Shown: positions 1-7,486, counted from the first letter of the stretch. The stretch: DNA of 64,000 nt from Tamlana sp. 2_MG-2023 (GCF_030548465.1 NZ_JAUOSF010000004.1:1-64000), one strand, 5' to 3'. Notes: generated by a model not told the origin, from the letters alone. Numbers and translations are program-made.

Positions 1-225
1 CTTCGTCTCATAATACTGTTCAAATTTAAAAATTATTATTCTACTTTTAAACAGTTCGATTTTAGGGGAAGCTTACAAAATAACGAAAACTGTTTAGCAG
101 ATTTAAACATCATGAAAATTGAGATTGGTATAAATAAAATGCAACAAAGCCAAAAACATAGTGCGCAGCTCATGCAGAGTTGCTTGCGGGAGGTTTTTGA
201 AGATAAAAAAGAGGTATGTGTATAG
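1..225 (+). CDS. 3' end of a CDS cut by the window edge; possibly type I restriction specificity subunit (HsdS-like)
   Basis: The frame is open from base 1 to a TAG at 223-225, so this is the last ~74 codons of a gene that starts outside the window. The last ~35 residues form a charged amphipathic helix (QSQKHSAQLMQSCLREVFE), which resembles the conserved C-terminal helix that closes many HsdS proteins. The preceding part is low in recognisable motifs. The next gene's ATG (216) overlaps the stop, suggesting translational coupling. The HsdS call is an inference from this short tail and from the neighbouring defence genes; it could equally be another coiled-coil protein. Confidence 0.4.
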   Translation, partial: LRLIILFKFKNYYSTFKQFDFRGSLQNNENCLADLNIMKIEIGINKMQQSQKHSAQLMQSCLREVFEDKKEVCV

Positions 226-629
226 TTTCAAATAACATCAAGTTTTGCACCTGTATGGATGCTAACGTAGATTTAGAAACACTTAATCATTACTGGGTGC
301 TACACCGGTATAACAAAGATAAAATGCTAGATGTTATGGGCATGCCAATGCTACCTAGTCATTTAAACTCTAATTTTGAAGGAAATGAAAAGGCAGTACT
401 AGAAGCTTTAAATACGCCAGGCACCTTTGATAAAGACATTGCTTTTAAACAAAAAGACCGGCTGGAAGTGGTCTTGTTTAATCATGAAAACACAACCTCT
501 GAAACCTTGTATTTCAATTTTGAATTCACAGGAAAAACTTGGAAAGCAATAGAAGCCGATTGCTTTGCTATTATGAGTCGCTTTGATGAAGTGCAGCAGG
601 GAGAAATTAAAGAAGATGATACTAAATAA
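216..629 (+). CDS. hypothetical protein, 137 aa
   Basis: I do not recognise this family. The product is soluble-looking and mixed alpha/beta, with two cysteines close together near the N-terminus (FCTC, residues 11-14) and no signal peptide or membrane segment. Its ATG overlaps the stop codon of the upstream partial gene by 10 bases, so the two are probably co-translated. Downstream it converges on the AbiE-type pair with a gap of only 26 bp. The position between a possible restriction specificity gene and a toxin-antitoxin pair makes an accessory or defence-associated role plausible, but nothing in the sequence proves it. Confidence 0.6.
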   Translation: MCIVSNNIKFCTCMDANVDLETLNHYWVLHRYNKDKMLDVMGMPMLPSHLNSNFEGNEKAVLEALNTPGTFDKDIAFKQKDRLEVVLFNHENTTSETLYFNFEFTGKTWKAIEADCFAIMSRFDEVQQGEIKEDDTK

Positions 630-655
630 TAAATTGAATGAAGTTAACCTTTAAC

Positions 656-1687
656 CTAAAAAGAAACTTCAAATTCCCAATTAAGGGCTTGTAAATTCAC
701 CTTTAGAGCTTCTAAATTTTCAATTAAGGCTTGAAATGAGGGTTTCTCTTCTTCGTATATCATGTCCTGCTTCATTTTAGTATAATCATCTTCCCACGCC
801 TTGATAACGGTTGCTATCGGAATAGGGTTCAGCGTTTTAGGATTGTGTAAATTGTAATCTACATGTCCTACTCTTGCATATTTATAACGGTGTGATACAA
901 TGGTTTCATATAACTCCTTATCATTAAAAGCATGATCGGCAACCCCTGCTTGAGATAGTTGGAATATATCATACAAATGTCGGCTTAACCTATCTACTCG
1001 AATTTTTTCTTGAGGACGATGAAATTCCTCATGTAGCAGAAAAAGCTTTTCTAAAAAAGTACGTTCTGGGTTTACCGTTGGCACATTAAAAAGTGGAGCA
1101 ACAAAATCTTTACCTTGATACACTTCATCTACTATAGAACCAAATACTCTTTCAGAAAAAGGCTCTCTTAATGACCTACAACTTATTTCTATTTGTACCC
1201 GAGGTAATATATAATCTGAAGCTAAAGTAATAACGTTAGGATAATATATTTCTAAAACTCTTGGATCCTGATCGCTATCCTGTGCTTCAATAATTTTAAA
1301 ATTCAAATCATGATATCCACGGTTACTAAATTCCTGCTTTAAATCTTCGAAAAACGTGCCAGTGGTATATATACCTGCTTCTTTTCTAAGTTTCTTGATT
1401 TGAGTTTTTGAAATATCCCCATCGTAGCCATCAAAAAATGTTTTATCTATGGCTAAATCAATATCTTCAGAAAAACGATGAATTAACTTCCATGCTTTGC
1501 TTAAAGAAGTTCCGCCTTTAAACACCAAATGCTTGGCTATATCCATTTGAAAAATAATTTCTAAACTCCTGCTCACCCACCAATCTTTTTCAACAGCAAA
1601 AGGTGTCATTCCTTGTTCGGCTGCAATAGCATTAAAAACAGCAACCTTTTCTGTATTCGCTATCGTATAAAATGTGGGCTTAGTCAT
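656..1687 (-). CDS. AbiEii/AbiGii-type nucleotidyltransferase toxin
   Basis: 343 aa. Residues ~55-82 carry the DUF1814/AbiEii nucleotidyltransferase signature: FKGGTSLSKAWKLI (the GS-type motif I) followed by HRFSEDIDLAI, whose acidic residues are expected to bind metal. A conserved PERTFLEKLFLLHEE segment lies near residues 207-221. In characterised type IV AbiE systems this protein is the toxin, a nucleotidyltransferase, and causes abortive infection or growth arrest. Its ATG lies 8 bp inside the upstream antitoxin gene, the usual coupled arrangement. Length and motifs are complete, so it is likely functional. The target here cannot be read from sequence. Confidence 0.85.
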   Translation of the reverse strand: MTKPTFYTIANTEKVAVFNAIAAEQGMTPFAVEKDWWVSRSLEIIFQMDIAKHLVFKGGTSLSKAWKLIHRFSEDIDLAIDKTFFDGYDGDISKTQIKKLRKEAGIYTTGTFFEDLKQEFSNRGYHDLNFKIIEAQDSDQDPRVLEIYYPNVITLASDYILPRVQIEISCRSLREPFSERVFGSIVDEVYQGKDFVAPLFNVPTVNPERTFLEKLFLLHEEFHRPQEKIRVDRLSRHLYDIFQLSQAGVADHAFNDKELYETIVSHRYKYARVGHVDYNLHNPKTLNPIPIATVIKAWEDDYTKMKQDMIYEEEKPSFQALIENLEALKVNLQALNWEFEVSF

Positions 1688-2282
1688 TAATCAATGCTTT
1701 TTTCATTATTTTTTGAATCCAAACAGGAGCTAGAGCAATATCATGCCCTAAATGCGTTTGATTTTCTTCCTTTAGCAAATTTATTATTTTATCTTCTTCT
1801 TTTTGACTTACTTTTTTATTTCCTATTTCCTTTAACGCCTGAATAACTAAACGGCTTATAGCGCCTTTTGCTAATAGATTTTTAGGTGTCGTTTTTTTAA
1901 ATTTAATACTGCGCTTTCCTAATTTTATTTCCCGAGGTGAACCATCGGTTAGCAACACAATATTCATAGGAACTTGAGTACTTAAACCTAAAGCATTTAA
2001 AGCATAGCTTCCAGTAGGTACCGTTCTTATTTTATCGCGTTTAGCAATAGCTTCCGCAATTTCTTCTGCAGTAGGAATTATGGGGCCAATTAAAGCACTA
2101 ATTTTTGGACGCACATATATACCATGCGCTACTCTTGTAATAACTTTTTTATCTTCTAACCTATCTAGCGCTTTACGAACAGCTTCAGCAGTACCATAAT
2201 GCACATAGTCTCCAGGCATTACCAAAACCCCTTTTGGCTTACTCTTTATAGATTTTTCTATTTTATTTTCAACACTTTCCAT
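1680..2282 (-). CDS. AbiEi-type antitoxin / DUF6088 family transcriptional regulator
   Basis: 200 aa, first gene of the leftward pair. The N-terminal ~60 residues look like a winged helix (YGTAEAVRKALDRLEDKKVI followed by GIYVRP), and the remainder matches the AbiEi_4/DUF6088 layout (PTGSYALNALGLST, KFKKTTPKNLL). AbiEi antitoxins bind inverted repeats in their own promoter and neutralise AbiEii without a stable complex. Here a perfect inverted repeat lies 14 bp upstream of the ATG, which fits autoregulation. It overlaps the toxin gene by 8 bp. Family assignment rests on the partner and the shape of the protein more than on a single diagnostic motif. Confidence 0.8.
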   Translation of the reverse strand: MESVENKIEKSIKSKPKGVLVMPGDYVHYGTAEAVRKALDRLEDKKVITRVAHGIYVRPKISALIGPIIPTAEEIAEAIAKRDKIRTVPTGSYALNALGLSTQVPMNIVLLTDGSPREIKLGKRSIKFKKTTPKNLLAKGAISRLVIQALKEIGNKKVSQKEEDKIINLLKEENQTHLGHDIALAPVWIQKIMKKALIND

Positions 2283-2295
2283 GGAACAATAAAAT

Positions 2296-2336
2296 TTATT
2301 ATGTCACAAATTTAGTAAATATTTGTGACATAATAA
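2296..2336 (-). promoter_or_regulatory. Perfect inverted-repeat operator/promoter of the AbiE-type pair
   Basis: TTATTATGTCACAAAT at 2296-2311 is mirrored exactly by ATTTGTGACATAATAA at 2321-2336, with 9 nt between. On the minus strand the left arm includes TAAATTTG, a match to the Bacteroidota -7 box TAnnTTTG, so repressor binding would cover the promoter. It sits directly upstream of the antitoxin start codon (2282). Confidence 0.75.
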
Positions 2337-2562
2337 GCAGTGGTTTATTTAATCTATTAATGGTCAACCACACTAAAAACTTTATTTCGAAAGGCTCTTT
2401 TTGCTAAATTATTTACTTGATGATACTATTTAATGTTTAAATATTAAATAATTTAGAATGTAGTAAGTGTACTAAATGTAGCTCAAAAAAAAAGATTTTT
2501 TTTTTGAGTGGAAATGCTAATTTTAAAAAAGTGTGAATATTGTGTGAATATGAAAAACAAAA

Positions 2563-2588
2563 AAGGGCTTACATTTCTGTAAACCCTT
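2563..2588 (-). terminator. Intrinsic terminator-like hairpin
   Basis: AAGGG-C-TTACA (2563-2573) pairs with TGTAA-A-CCCTT (2578-2588), one mismatch and a 4-nt loop. On the minus strand it is followed by a T-rich run (2550-2564). It lies between the tRNA-Arg region and the AbiE promoter, just outside the 17-bp tRNA duplicate. Confidence 0.55.
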
Positions 2589-2598
2589 ATAAACTCTA

Positions 2599-2615
2599 GT
2601 GACCTCGACTGGATT
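2599..2615. repeat. 17-bp duplicate of the tRNA-Arg 3' end; candidate att scar
   Basis: GTGACCTCGACTGGATT is identical to 2739-2755, the last 16 bases of the tRNA-Arg gene plus one flanking base (T-arm 3' side and acceptor). The identity stops sharply at both ends. A direct copy of a tRNA 3' end beside accessory genes is the classical footprint of tyrosine-recombinase integration. No integrase gene is in this window. The rest of the tRNA is not repeated here. Confidence 0.6.
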
Positions 2616-2684
2616 GACTGTGTCTTTCCAGATAAAGCTCCGCTTTGAAAATCAACAAAAGAAAACACACTGCTCTAAAAAACA

Positions 2685-2713
2685 AAAGCAAGCTATGTTT
2701 TTTAGCTTGCTTT
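2685..2713 (-). terminator. Intrinsic terminator of tRNA-Arg
   Basis: AAAGCAAGCTA (2685-2695) pairs perfectly with TAGCTTGCTTT (2703-2713) around a 7-nt loop, and on the minus strand the stem is followed by TGTTTTTTAG. It is 27 bp beyond the tRNA 3' end. Confidence 0.7.
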
Positions 2714-2739
2714 ATTTTCAACTTGTGTTGATTTATTCG

Positions 2740-2813
2740 TGACCTCGACTGGATTCAAACCAGTAACCTCTTGAGCCGTAATCAAGTGCGCTATTCAGTT
2801 GCGCCACGAGGCC
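2740..2813 (-). tRNA. tRNA-Arg (anticodon ACG)
   Basis: The minus strand folds as a cloverleaf of 74 nt. The acceptor GGCCTCG pairs with CGAGGTC (one G-U). The anticodon stem CTTGA/TCAAG holds the loop TTACGGC, giving anticodon ACG, and the T-arm is ACTGG-TTTGAAT-CCAGT. The discriminator is A (2740) and CCA is not encoded. It has its own promoter at 2828-2860 and its own terminator. Its 3' end is duplicated at 2599-2615. Confidence 0.95.
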
Positions 2814-2827
2814 TTATTTTGTGGGTG

Positions 2828-2860
2828 CAAATATACATTATTATTTAAAACATATGCAAA
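2828..2860 (-). promoter_or_regulatory. Promoter of tRNA-Arg
   Basis: On the minus strand TTTG (2857-2860), 21 nt, then TATATTTG (2828-2835) matches the flavobacterial TTG-N17-23-TAnnTTTG consensus. The predicted start is a few bases upstream of the mature tRNA 5' end. Confidence 0.75.
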
Positions 2861-2986
2861 CTTTTTTTATAAAAATCTAATTGATTATTTTTGAAGCGTC
2901 TAAAAATATTGAGCTTAGCTTCAGTTAAAAATGAAGATCAGTTAAAAAACTTAATATTCAACTTTCAAAACCTACATCCTATTCCT

Positions 2987-3616
2987 ATGGAAACGAATTT
3001 ATTAACAGAAATTTACAAGCACCACTTAGATGAGAACCTCATCAAAGAGATTATTGAAGTAGGCGTGTATAAAACATTTGAGAAAGATGAAATTATTATA
3101 GACATCAATCAAACCCTTAAATATATGCCGCTTTTATTGAGTGGAAATATTAAGATTTTACGGGAAGATCAAGACGGTAATGAACTGCTTATCTATTTTT
3201 TAGAAGCTGGTGAAACCTGTACCATGTCGTTAACCTGTTGTATTGGCACCACAAAAAGTAAAATTAGAGCGGTTGCTGAAAGTGACTCGGCTCTTATTAT
3301 GGTTCCAGTTGCGTACATGGACAAATGGTTTCAAAGTAATGAAAGCTGGCGCCACTTCATTTTAGAGAGTTATCAAAATCGTTTTGACGAAATGCTAGAG
3401 GCTATAGACAATCTGGCTTTTATGAAAATGGACGAGCGTTTATACAAGTACCTAAAAAATAAAACCGTGCTTCATGAGTCGAAAAACATCATCATCAAGC
3501 ATCAAGACATTGCAGAAGATTTACACACCTCTCGCGTGGTAGTTTCGCGCCTCTTAAAACAATTAGAAAACGAGCAAAAAATAAAATTAAGTCGGAATAA
3601 AATCGAGATTTTATAA
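2987..3616 (+). CDS. Crp/Fnr family transcriptional regulator
   Basis: 209 aa from the ATG at 2987. An in-frame TTG at 2891 would add 32 residues, but it lies within a -7-like TATTTTTG box, so I prefer the ATG. Residues ~20-120 form a cyclic-nucleotide-binding-type beta-barrel (FEKDEIIIDINQ, LLSGNIKILREDQDG). The C-terminal ~70 residues form the Crp/Fnr winged helix, with the recognition helix in HTSRVVVSRLLKQLE. Fnr's N-terminal cluster cysteines are absent; the only close pair is in TCC near residue 84. It is encoded 90 bp upstream of the sulfur operon in the same orientation, and that operon has a Crp-like site at 3644-3659, so it probably controls those genes. The effector is unknown. Confidence 0.85.
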   Translation: METNLLTEIYKHHLDENLIKEIIEVGVYKTFEKDEIIIDINQTLKYMPLLLSGNIKILREDQDGNELLIYFLEAGETCTMSLTCCIGTTKSKIRAVAESDSALIMVPVAYMDKWFQSNESWRHFILESYQNRFDEMLEAIDNLAFMKMDERLYKYLKNKTVLHESKNIIIKHQDIAEDLHTSRVVVSRLLKQLENEQKIKLSRNKIEIL

Positions 3617-3643
3617 ACGCTTACCACCTCCCTACCCTGCTTA

Positions 3644-3688
3644 GGTAACATTTATCACAAACCAACCGCTTTCAAGGTTCTACTTTTG
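3644..3688 (+). promoter_or_regulatory. Candidate Crp-like site and promoter of the sulfur operon
   Basis: TACTTTTG at 3681-3688 matches the -7 box TAnnTTTG, and no good -33 box is present. GGTAAcatttaTCACA at 3644-3659 matches the classical Crp consensus TGTGA-N6-TCACA at 8 of 10 positions and is centred about 42 bp before the expected start. That is the spacing of a class II activator, which fits a promoter lacking its -33 element and preceded by a Crp/Fnr gene. Confidence 0.45.
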
Positions 3689-3706
3689 TGGCATAAAACT
3701 AAAAGC

Positions 3707-4264
3707 ATGGAACATATTTTAAACCCGTGGCCTTGGTATATTTCTGGGCCGCTAATTGCCATTGTTATGGCACTACTACTCTATTTCGGAAAAACATTTG
3801 GCATGTCCTCAAACCTCAGAACGCTTTGTGCGATTGGAGGTGCTGGAAAATTTGCCGATTTCTTTAAATTCAACTGGAAAGACCAGCTTTGGAACCTAAC
3901 AGTCGTTCTAGGTACTATTATTGGTGGTTTTATTGCCGTTCATTTTCTCTCGAATGATAGTGGCACCATATTAAATCCTACCACCATTTCAGAACTTCAA
4001 AATATGGGTTTTGAAAACCCCGGAGCGACCTTAGTTCCAGATGAAATGTTCAGTTTTGAAGCGATATCATCAGCAAAAGGATTAATTCTTTTAATTCTAG
4101 GCGGACTCCTTGTAGGCTTCGGAACACGTTACGCTGGTGGTTGTACTTCTGGACACGCCATTACTGGCCTAAGTAGTTTACAAAAACCATCACTTATAGC
4201 TGTTATCGGCTTTTTTATAGGGGGTTTAATTATGGCTAACTTCATATTACCGCTTATTTTTTAA
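3707..4264 (+). CDS. YeeE/YedE-type thiosulfate transporter, N-terminal half
   Basis: 185 aa from the ATG at 3707. The upstream in-frame TTG at 3686 lies inside the predicted -7 box. It has about four or five membrane segments. The family motif GGCTSGH (in RYAGGCTSGHAITGLSSL, ~residues 148-165) contains the conserved cysteine that handles thiosulfate sulfur in YeeE. Full-length YeeE is about 350 aa; here the two halves are separate genes, this one and the gene at 4281, and they presumably work together. The genes are 16 bp apart. Transported substrate (thiosulfate or a related sulfur species) is inferred from the family. Confidence 0.85.
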   Translation: MEHILNPWPWYISGPLIAIVMALLLYFGKTFGMSSNLRTLCAIGGAGKFADFFKFNWKDQLWNLTVVLGTIIGGFIAVHFLSNDSGTILNPTTISELQNMGFENPGATLVPDEMFSFEAISSAKGLILLILGGLLVGFGTRYAGGCTSGHAITGLSSLQKPSLIAVIGFFIGGLIMANFILPLIF

Positions 4265-4280
4265 TTCAAAACCTAATCAA

Positions 4281-4694
4281 ATGAAATTCATAAAATTTTT
4301 ACTCGTTGGTATATTCTTCGGAATTGTATTGGTGAAATCTGAAGCCGTTTCATGGTTTCGTATTTACGAAATGTTCCGCTTTCAATCTTTTCACATGTAT
4401 GGCATCATCGGTTCAGCTATTGCAGTTGGCGTCGCCTTTTTACAAATTTCTAAAACCGGGCGTATTAAAACTATAAAAGGCGCCGATCTTTTTGTTCCAA
4501 AAAAGGACAACGGTGTTACGCGATATATTATTGGAGGTATCATTTTTGGTTTAGGCTGGGCGCTAGTAGGCGCATGCCCTGGACCTATGTACATACTACT
4601 AGGTACTGGTGTTTGGAGCATGTTAATCGTTATTGCTGCAGCTATTGTTGGCACATTTATTTACGGCGTACTTAAAAACAAACTACCTCACTAA
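4281..4694 (+). CDS. YeeE/YedE-type transporter, C-terminal half (DUF6691)
   Basis: 137 aa with about four membrane segments. The motif GACPGPMYILLGTG (~residues 97-110) contains the second conserved cysteine of the YeeE/YedE fold. It follows the partner half by 16 bp and precedes the TauE/SafE gene by 3 bp, so co-transcription is very likely. As a half-size subunit it probably forms a pseudo-dimeric channel with the preceding protein. Confidence 0.85.
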   Translation: MKFIKFLLVGIFFGIVLVKSEAVSWFRIYEMFRFQSFHMYGIIGSAIAVGVAFLQISKTGRIKTIKGADLFVPKKDNGVTRYIIGGIIFGLGWALVGACPGPMYILLGTGVWSMLIVIAAAIVGTFIYGVLKNKLPH

Positions 4695-4697
4695 ACT

Positions 4698-5489
4698 ATG
4701 GACAGTATTCACTTTATTGGATATATTGGCGCATTAATCGTTGGTCTGGTTTTAGGCTTAATTGGTGGTGGCGGATCTATCTTAACGGTACCTCTATTGG
4801 TTTACCTTTTGGCTTATAATCCTATTGTAGCAACAGCCTATTCGCTTTTTGTTGTAGGGATTACGTCGTTGGTGGGCACATACCATAAGTACAAAAAAGG
4901 TTTGGTAGATTTTGAAATTGGCTTAGCCTTTTCATTCCCTTCATTTTTAGCCGTATATCTATCACGCCGATTTTTAGTTCCCAATATTCCTGATACCCTG
5001 ATGACTGTTGGAAGCTTTGAGCTCACCAAAGACATTGCGATCATGGTCTTTTTTGCCTTTATCATGCTTTTTGCTGCCATATCCATGATAAAAAAGAAAA
5101 AAAATTTAACACCATCTACTGGTAAACAAGCCTATTACAAAACCTTCATACAAGGGGTTACTATAGGTGCTATTACAGGTTTAATAGGTGCTGGCGGTGG
5201 TTTTCTCTATGTGCCTGCTTTAGTACTTTGGGCTAATATTCCTATGAAAAAAGCGGTAGGAACCTCATTAATTATAGTCGCTATCAACTCTTTAATTGGT
5301 TTTTTAGGCGATGTGCAAACCTTAGACATTGAATGGGTTTTTCTCTTAACCTTCACAGCCATTTCTGTAATAGGTATCCTAATCGGTAGCTATTTTTCAA
5401 AATTTGTTAGCGCTAGAAAACTTAAAACAAGCTTTGGTTATTTTGTGCTCATAATGGCGGCATACATTATTTACAGAGAGCTTATGTAG
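4698..5489 (+). CDS. Sulfite exporter TauE/SafE family protein
   Basis: 263 aa, about eight membrane segments arranged as two repeats. Each repeat opens with a glycine-rich loop typical of the family (GLVLGLIGGGGSILTVPLL near residue 15, GLIGAGGGFLYVPAL near residue 160). TauE/SafE proteins move sulfite, sulfoacetate or related anions. Between a thiosulfate-type importer and a persulfide dioxygenase, the likely job is export of the sulfite formed. It starts 3 bp after the upstream stop and is followed by the dioxygenase gene. Confidence 0.85.
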   Translation: MDSIHFIGYIGALIVGLVLGLIGGGGSILTVPLLVYLLAYNPIVATAYSLFVVGITSLVGTYHKYKKGLVDFEIGLAFSFPSFLAVYLSRRFLVPNIPDTLMTVGSFELTKDIAIMVFFAFIMLFAAISMIKKKKNLTPSTGKQAYYKTFIQGVTIGAITGLIGAGGGFLYVPALVLWANIPMKKAVGTSLIIVAINSLIGFLGDVQTLDIEWVFLLTFTAISVIGILIGSYFSKFVSARKLKTSFGYFVLIMAAYIIYRELM

Positions 5490-5565
5490 CTCAATGTCAT
5501 ATAAGTTACAAAGTAATCCATTAGAGTTTTCTAATTTTGAAGTAACAAATAAAAAATATAACATT

Positions 5566-6978
5566 ATGAAAATCGAACAAATTTATACAGGATGTTTAGC
5601 ACAAGGTGCTTATTATATAGAATCTAACGGTGAAGTGGCTATTATTGACCCACTTCGTGAAACACAGCAATACGTGGATAAAGCTTCCGCGGAAAATGCC
5701 ACTATCAAATATATTTTTGAAACACATTTTCACGCCGATTTCGTTTCTGGGCATATTGATCTTGCTGAAAAAACAGGAGCCACTATTGTTTATGGTCCTG
5801 GCGCTGATACCGATTATGATATCCACACCGCTAAAGATAACGAAGTTTTTAAACTCGGAAACATTGCCATAAAAGTATTGCATACCCCAGGACACACCTT
5901 AGAATCTTCAACGTTTTTGTTGATTGATGAAAACGGAAAAGAGCATGCTATTTTCTCGGGAGACACTTTGTTTTTAGGTGATGTTGGGCGTCCCGATCTT
6001 GCTATAAAATCAGATTTAACCAAAGAAGATTTAGCAGCCATGCTTTTTGATTCTTTACGTAAAAAAATCATGACACTTCCAGACGACGTTATTGTTTATC
6101 CTGCGCATGGTGCCGGTTCTGCCTGCGGAAAAAATCTAAGTAAAGAAACCGTTGGGGTTTTAGGTGATCAGAAAAAAACAAATTACGCCTTAAGAGCCGA
6201 TATGACTAAGGCTGAATTTGTAAAAGAAGTGCTTGATGGTATTGCACCACCACCACAGTATTTTGCAAAGAATGCCATGATGAACAAATCGGGTTACGAT
6301 ACTTTTGAAACCATTTTAAAACAAGGGAATACCCCTTTAACCCCTGAAGCTTTTGAACATTTAGCAAACGAAGAAGGCGCTCTAGTTTTAGATGTTAGGA
6401 ATGAAAAAGACTTTGTAAAAGCCCACATACCGAATTCTATTTTTATTGGAATTCACGGCGGATTTGCCCCTTGGGTTGGCGCTTTAATTACCGATTTAAA
6501 ACAACCTATCCTTCTAATTACTCCTGAAGGCAAAGAAGAAGAAACCGTGACGCGTTTATCTCGTGTTGGATACGATAATACTTTGGGGTACTTAGAAGGT
6601 GGTATCGAAGCTTGGGAAAAGGCAGGAAAAGATATTGAAACCATTGAATCTATTCCTGTTGAAGCATTTTCTAAACGTTTTAAAGCTGAAAACATTCAGG
6701 TTTTAGATGTTCGTAAAGATGGAGAATACAAATCGGAACATTTAGAAGGTGACTCTGTTAAACATTTTGCTTTAGATTTTATTAATGACAACATGAATGC
6801 CATTGATAAAAATCAAGAATATTATCTGCATTGTGCAGGAGGTTACCGTTCGGTAATTGCAGCTTCTATTTTAAAAGCACGCGGTTTTGATAAATTAGTT
6901 GATATTGCAGGTGGCTTTGCTGCTCTTAAAGATTCTGATTTACCAACAACAGACTTTGTTTGTCCTTCGACATTATAA
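5566..6978 (+). CDS. CstB-like persulfide dioxygenase with two rhodanese domains
   Basis: 470 aa from the ATG at 5566; an in-frame ATG at 5494 is possible but would add an uncharacteristic leader. Residues 1-~240 are a metallo-beta-lactamase fold with the mononuclear iron motif THFHADF, plus GHT and SGDTLF. Phe replaces the last His of the dinuclear HxHxDH, as in ETHE1/CstB-like enzymes that need only one metal. A first rhodanese domain (~265-355) lacks the catalytic Cys (LLITPEGKEE) and is degenerate. The second (~365-465) has YLHCAGGYRS with the active Cys. This three-domain order matches CstB, which oxidises low-molecular-weight persulfides to sulfite or thiosulfate. It is the last gene of the operon. 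Confidence 0.88.
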   Translation: MKIEQIYTGCLAQGAYYIESNGEVAIIDPLRETQQYVDKASAENATIKYIFETHFHADFVSGHIDLAEKTGATIVYGPGADTDYDIHTAKDNEVFKLGNIAIKVLHTPGHTLESSTFLLIDENGKEHAIFSGDTLFLGDVGRPDLAIKSDLTKEDLAAMLFDSLRKKIMTLPDDVIVYPAHGAGSACGKNLSKETVGVLGDQKKTNYALRADMTKAEFVKEVLDGIAPPPQYFAKNAMMNKSGYDTFETILKQGNTPLTPEAFEHLANEEGALVLDVRNEKDFVKAHIPNSIFIGIHGGFAPWVGALITDLKQPILLITPEGKEEETVTRLSRVGYDNTLGYLEGGIEAWEKAGKDIETIESIPVEAFSKRFKAENIQVLDVRKDGEYKSEHLEGDSVKHFALDFINDNMNAIDKNQEYYLHCAGGYRSVIAASILKARGFDKLVDIAGGFAALKDSDLPTTDFVCPSTL

Positions 6979-7027
6979 ATCTAGCACACCTTAATAAGGA
7001 AAAGATTGTTTGAAAGATTTTCTTTTT

Positions 7028-7106
7028 CGTCAACCTGAACTTGATTCAGCTTCTCACAATGATAGGAATCAGCATGATGAGATTCTGAATCAAGTTCAGA
7101 ATGACG
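7028..7106. repeat. Paired palindromic intergenic repeat (GTCATTCTGAACTTGATTCAGAA family)
   Basis: Two inverted units face each other. The left begins CGTCAACCTGAACTTGATTCAG and the right ends CTGAATCAAGTTCAGAATGACG; each is itself a short palindrome around CTTGA/TCAAG. The core is shared with 13407-13486 and 16520-16599, but here the outer TGTCTAAAAAGT arms are missing. It lies between two converging operons. Confidence 0.7.
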
Positions 7107-7199
7107 TAAGTGCGAAACGGTTGAACAGATAAACGATTAAACAAATCAACATCTAAACAGTTAAACGGCTATACAAACAGGTTCTGAATGACAAAAAAA

Positions 7200-7475
7200 T
7201 TATACTATCTCAGCACTTAAACCTGCTTCAAGAAGCATAGAACAACGTGGTTTTAAGTCGTCGTAATCACCAGTTTTCACAGTACATTTTCCGTTATAAT
7301 GAACAATTAACGAGCATTGCTCTGCTTGTTCTGCGGTGTGATCACACACATAAATAAGGGTTTCTATAACATGATCGAAGGTATTCACATCATCGTTATA
7401 TACTACTATTTCATTTTGAGTGGAAACCGCTTCCTCGAGCAGTACCTCTTCGGATGTTTTTTCTTTCGTACTCAT
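7200..7475 (-). CDS. clpS: ATP-dependent Clp protease adaptor ClpS
   Basis: 91 aa, the usual length. It has the ClpS core: VVYNDDVNTFDHVIETL (the N-degron-binding NDD/xNT segment, residues ~24-40) and HYNGKCTVKTGDYDDL. ClpS binds N-terminal destabilising residues and delivers substrates to ClpAP-type unfoldases; in Bacteroidota the partner is ClpC/ClpA. It follows prmA by 11 bp on the same strand and is probably its operon partner, an order common in flavobacteria. Confidence 0.93.
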   Translation of the reverse strand: MSTKEKTSEEVLLEEAVSTQNEIVVYNDDVNTFDHVIETLIYVCDHTAEQAEQCSLIVHYNGKCTVKTGDYDDLKPRCSMLLEAGLSAEIV

Positions 7476-7486
7476 CTTTTTTTATT

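Noticed and set aside
2483-2668. 61-codon frame on the minus strand
   Set aside because: It runs across the hairpin 2563-2588 and the 17-bp tRNA-derived repeat, has low-complexity Phe-rich content and no recognisable domain.
7109-7199. Loose repeats of TTAAAC-like words
   Set aside because: Spacing and sequence are irregular and fit AT-rich intergenic drift; not a tandem repeat or CRISPR.
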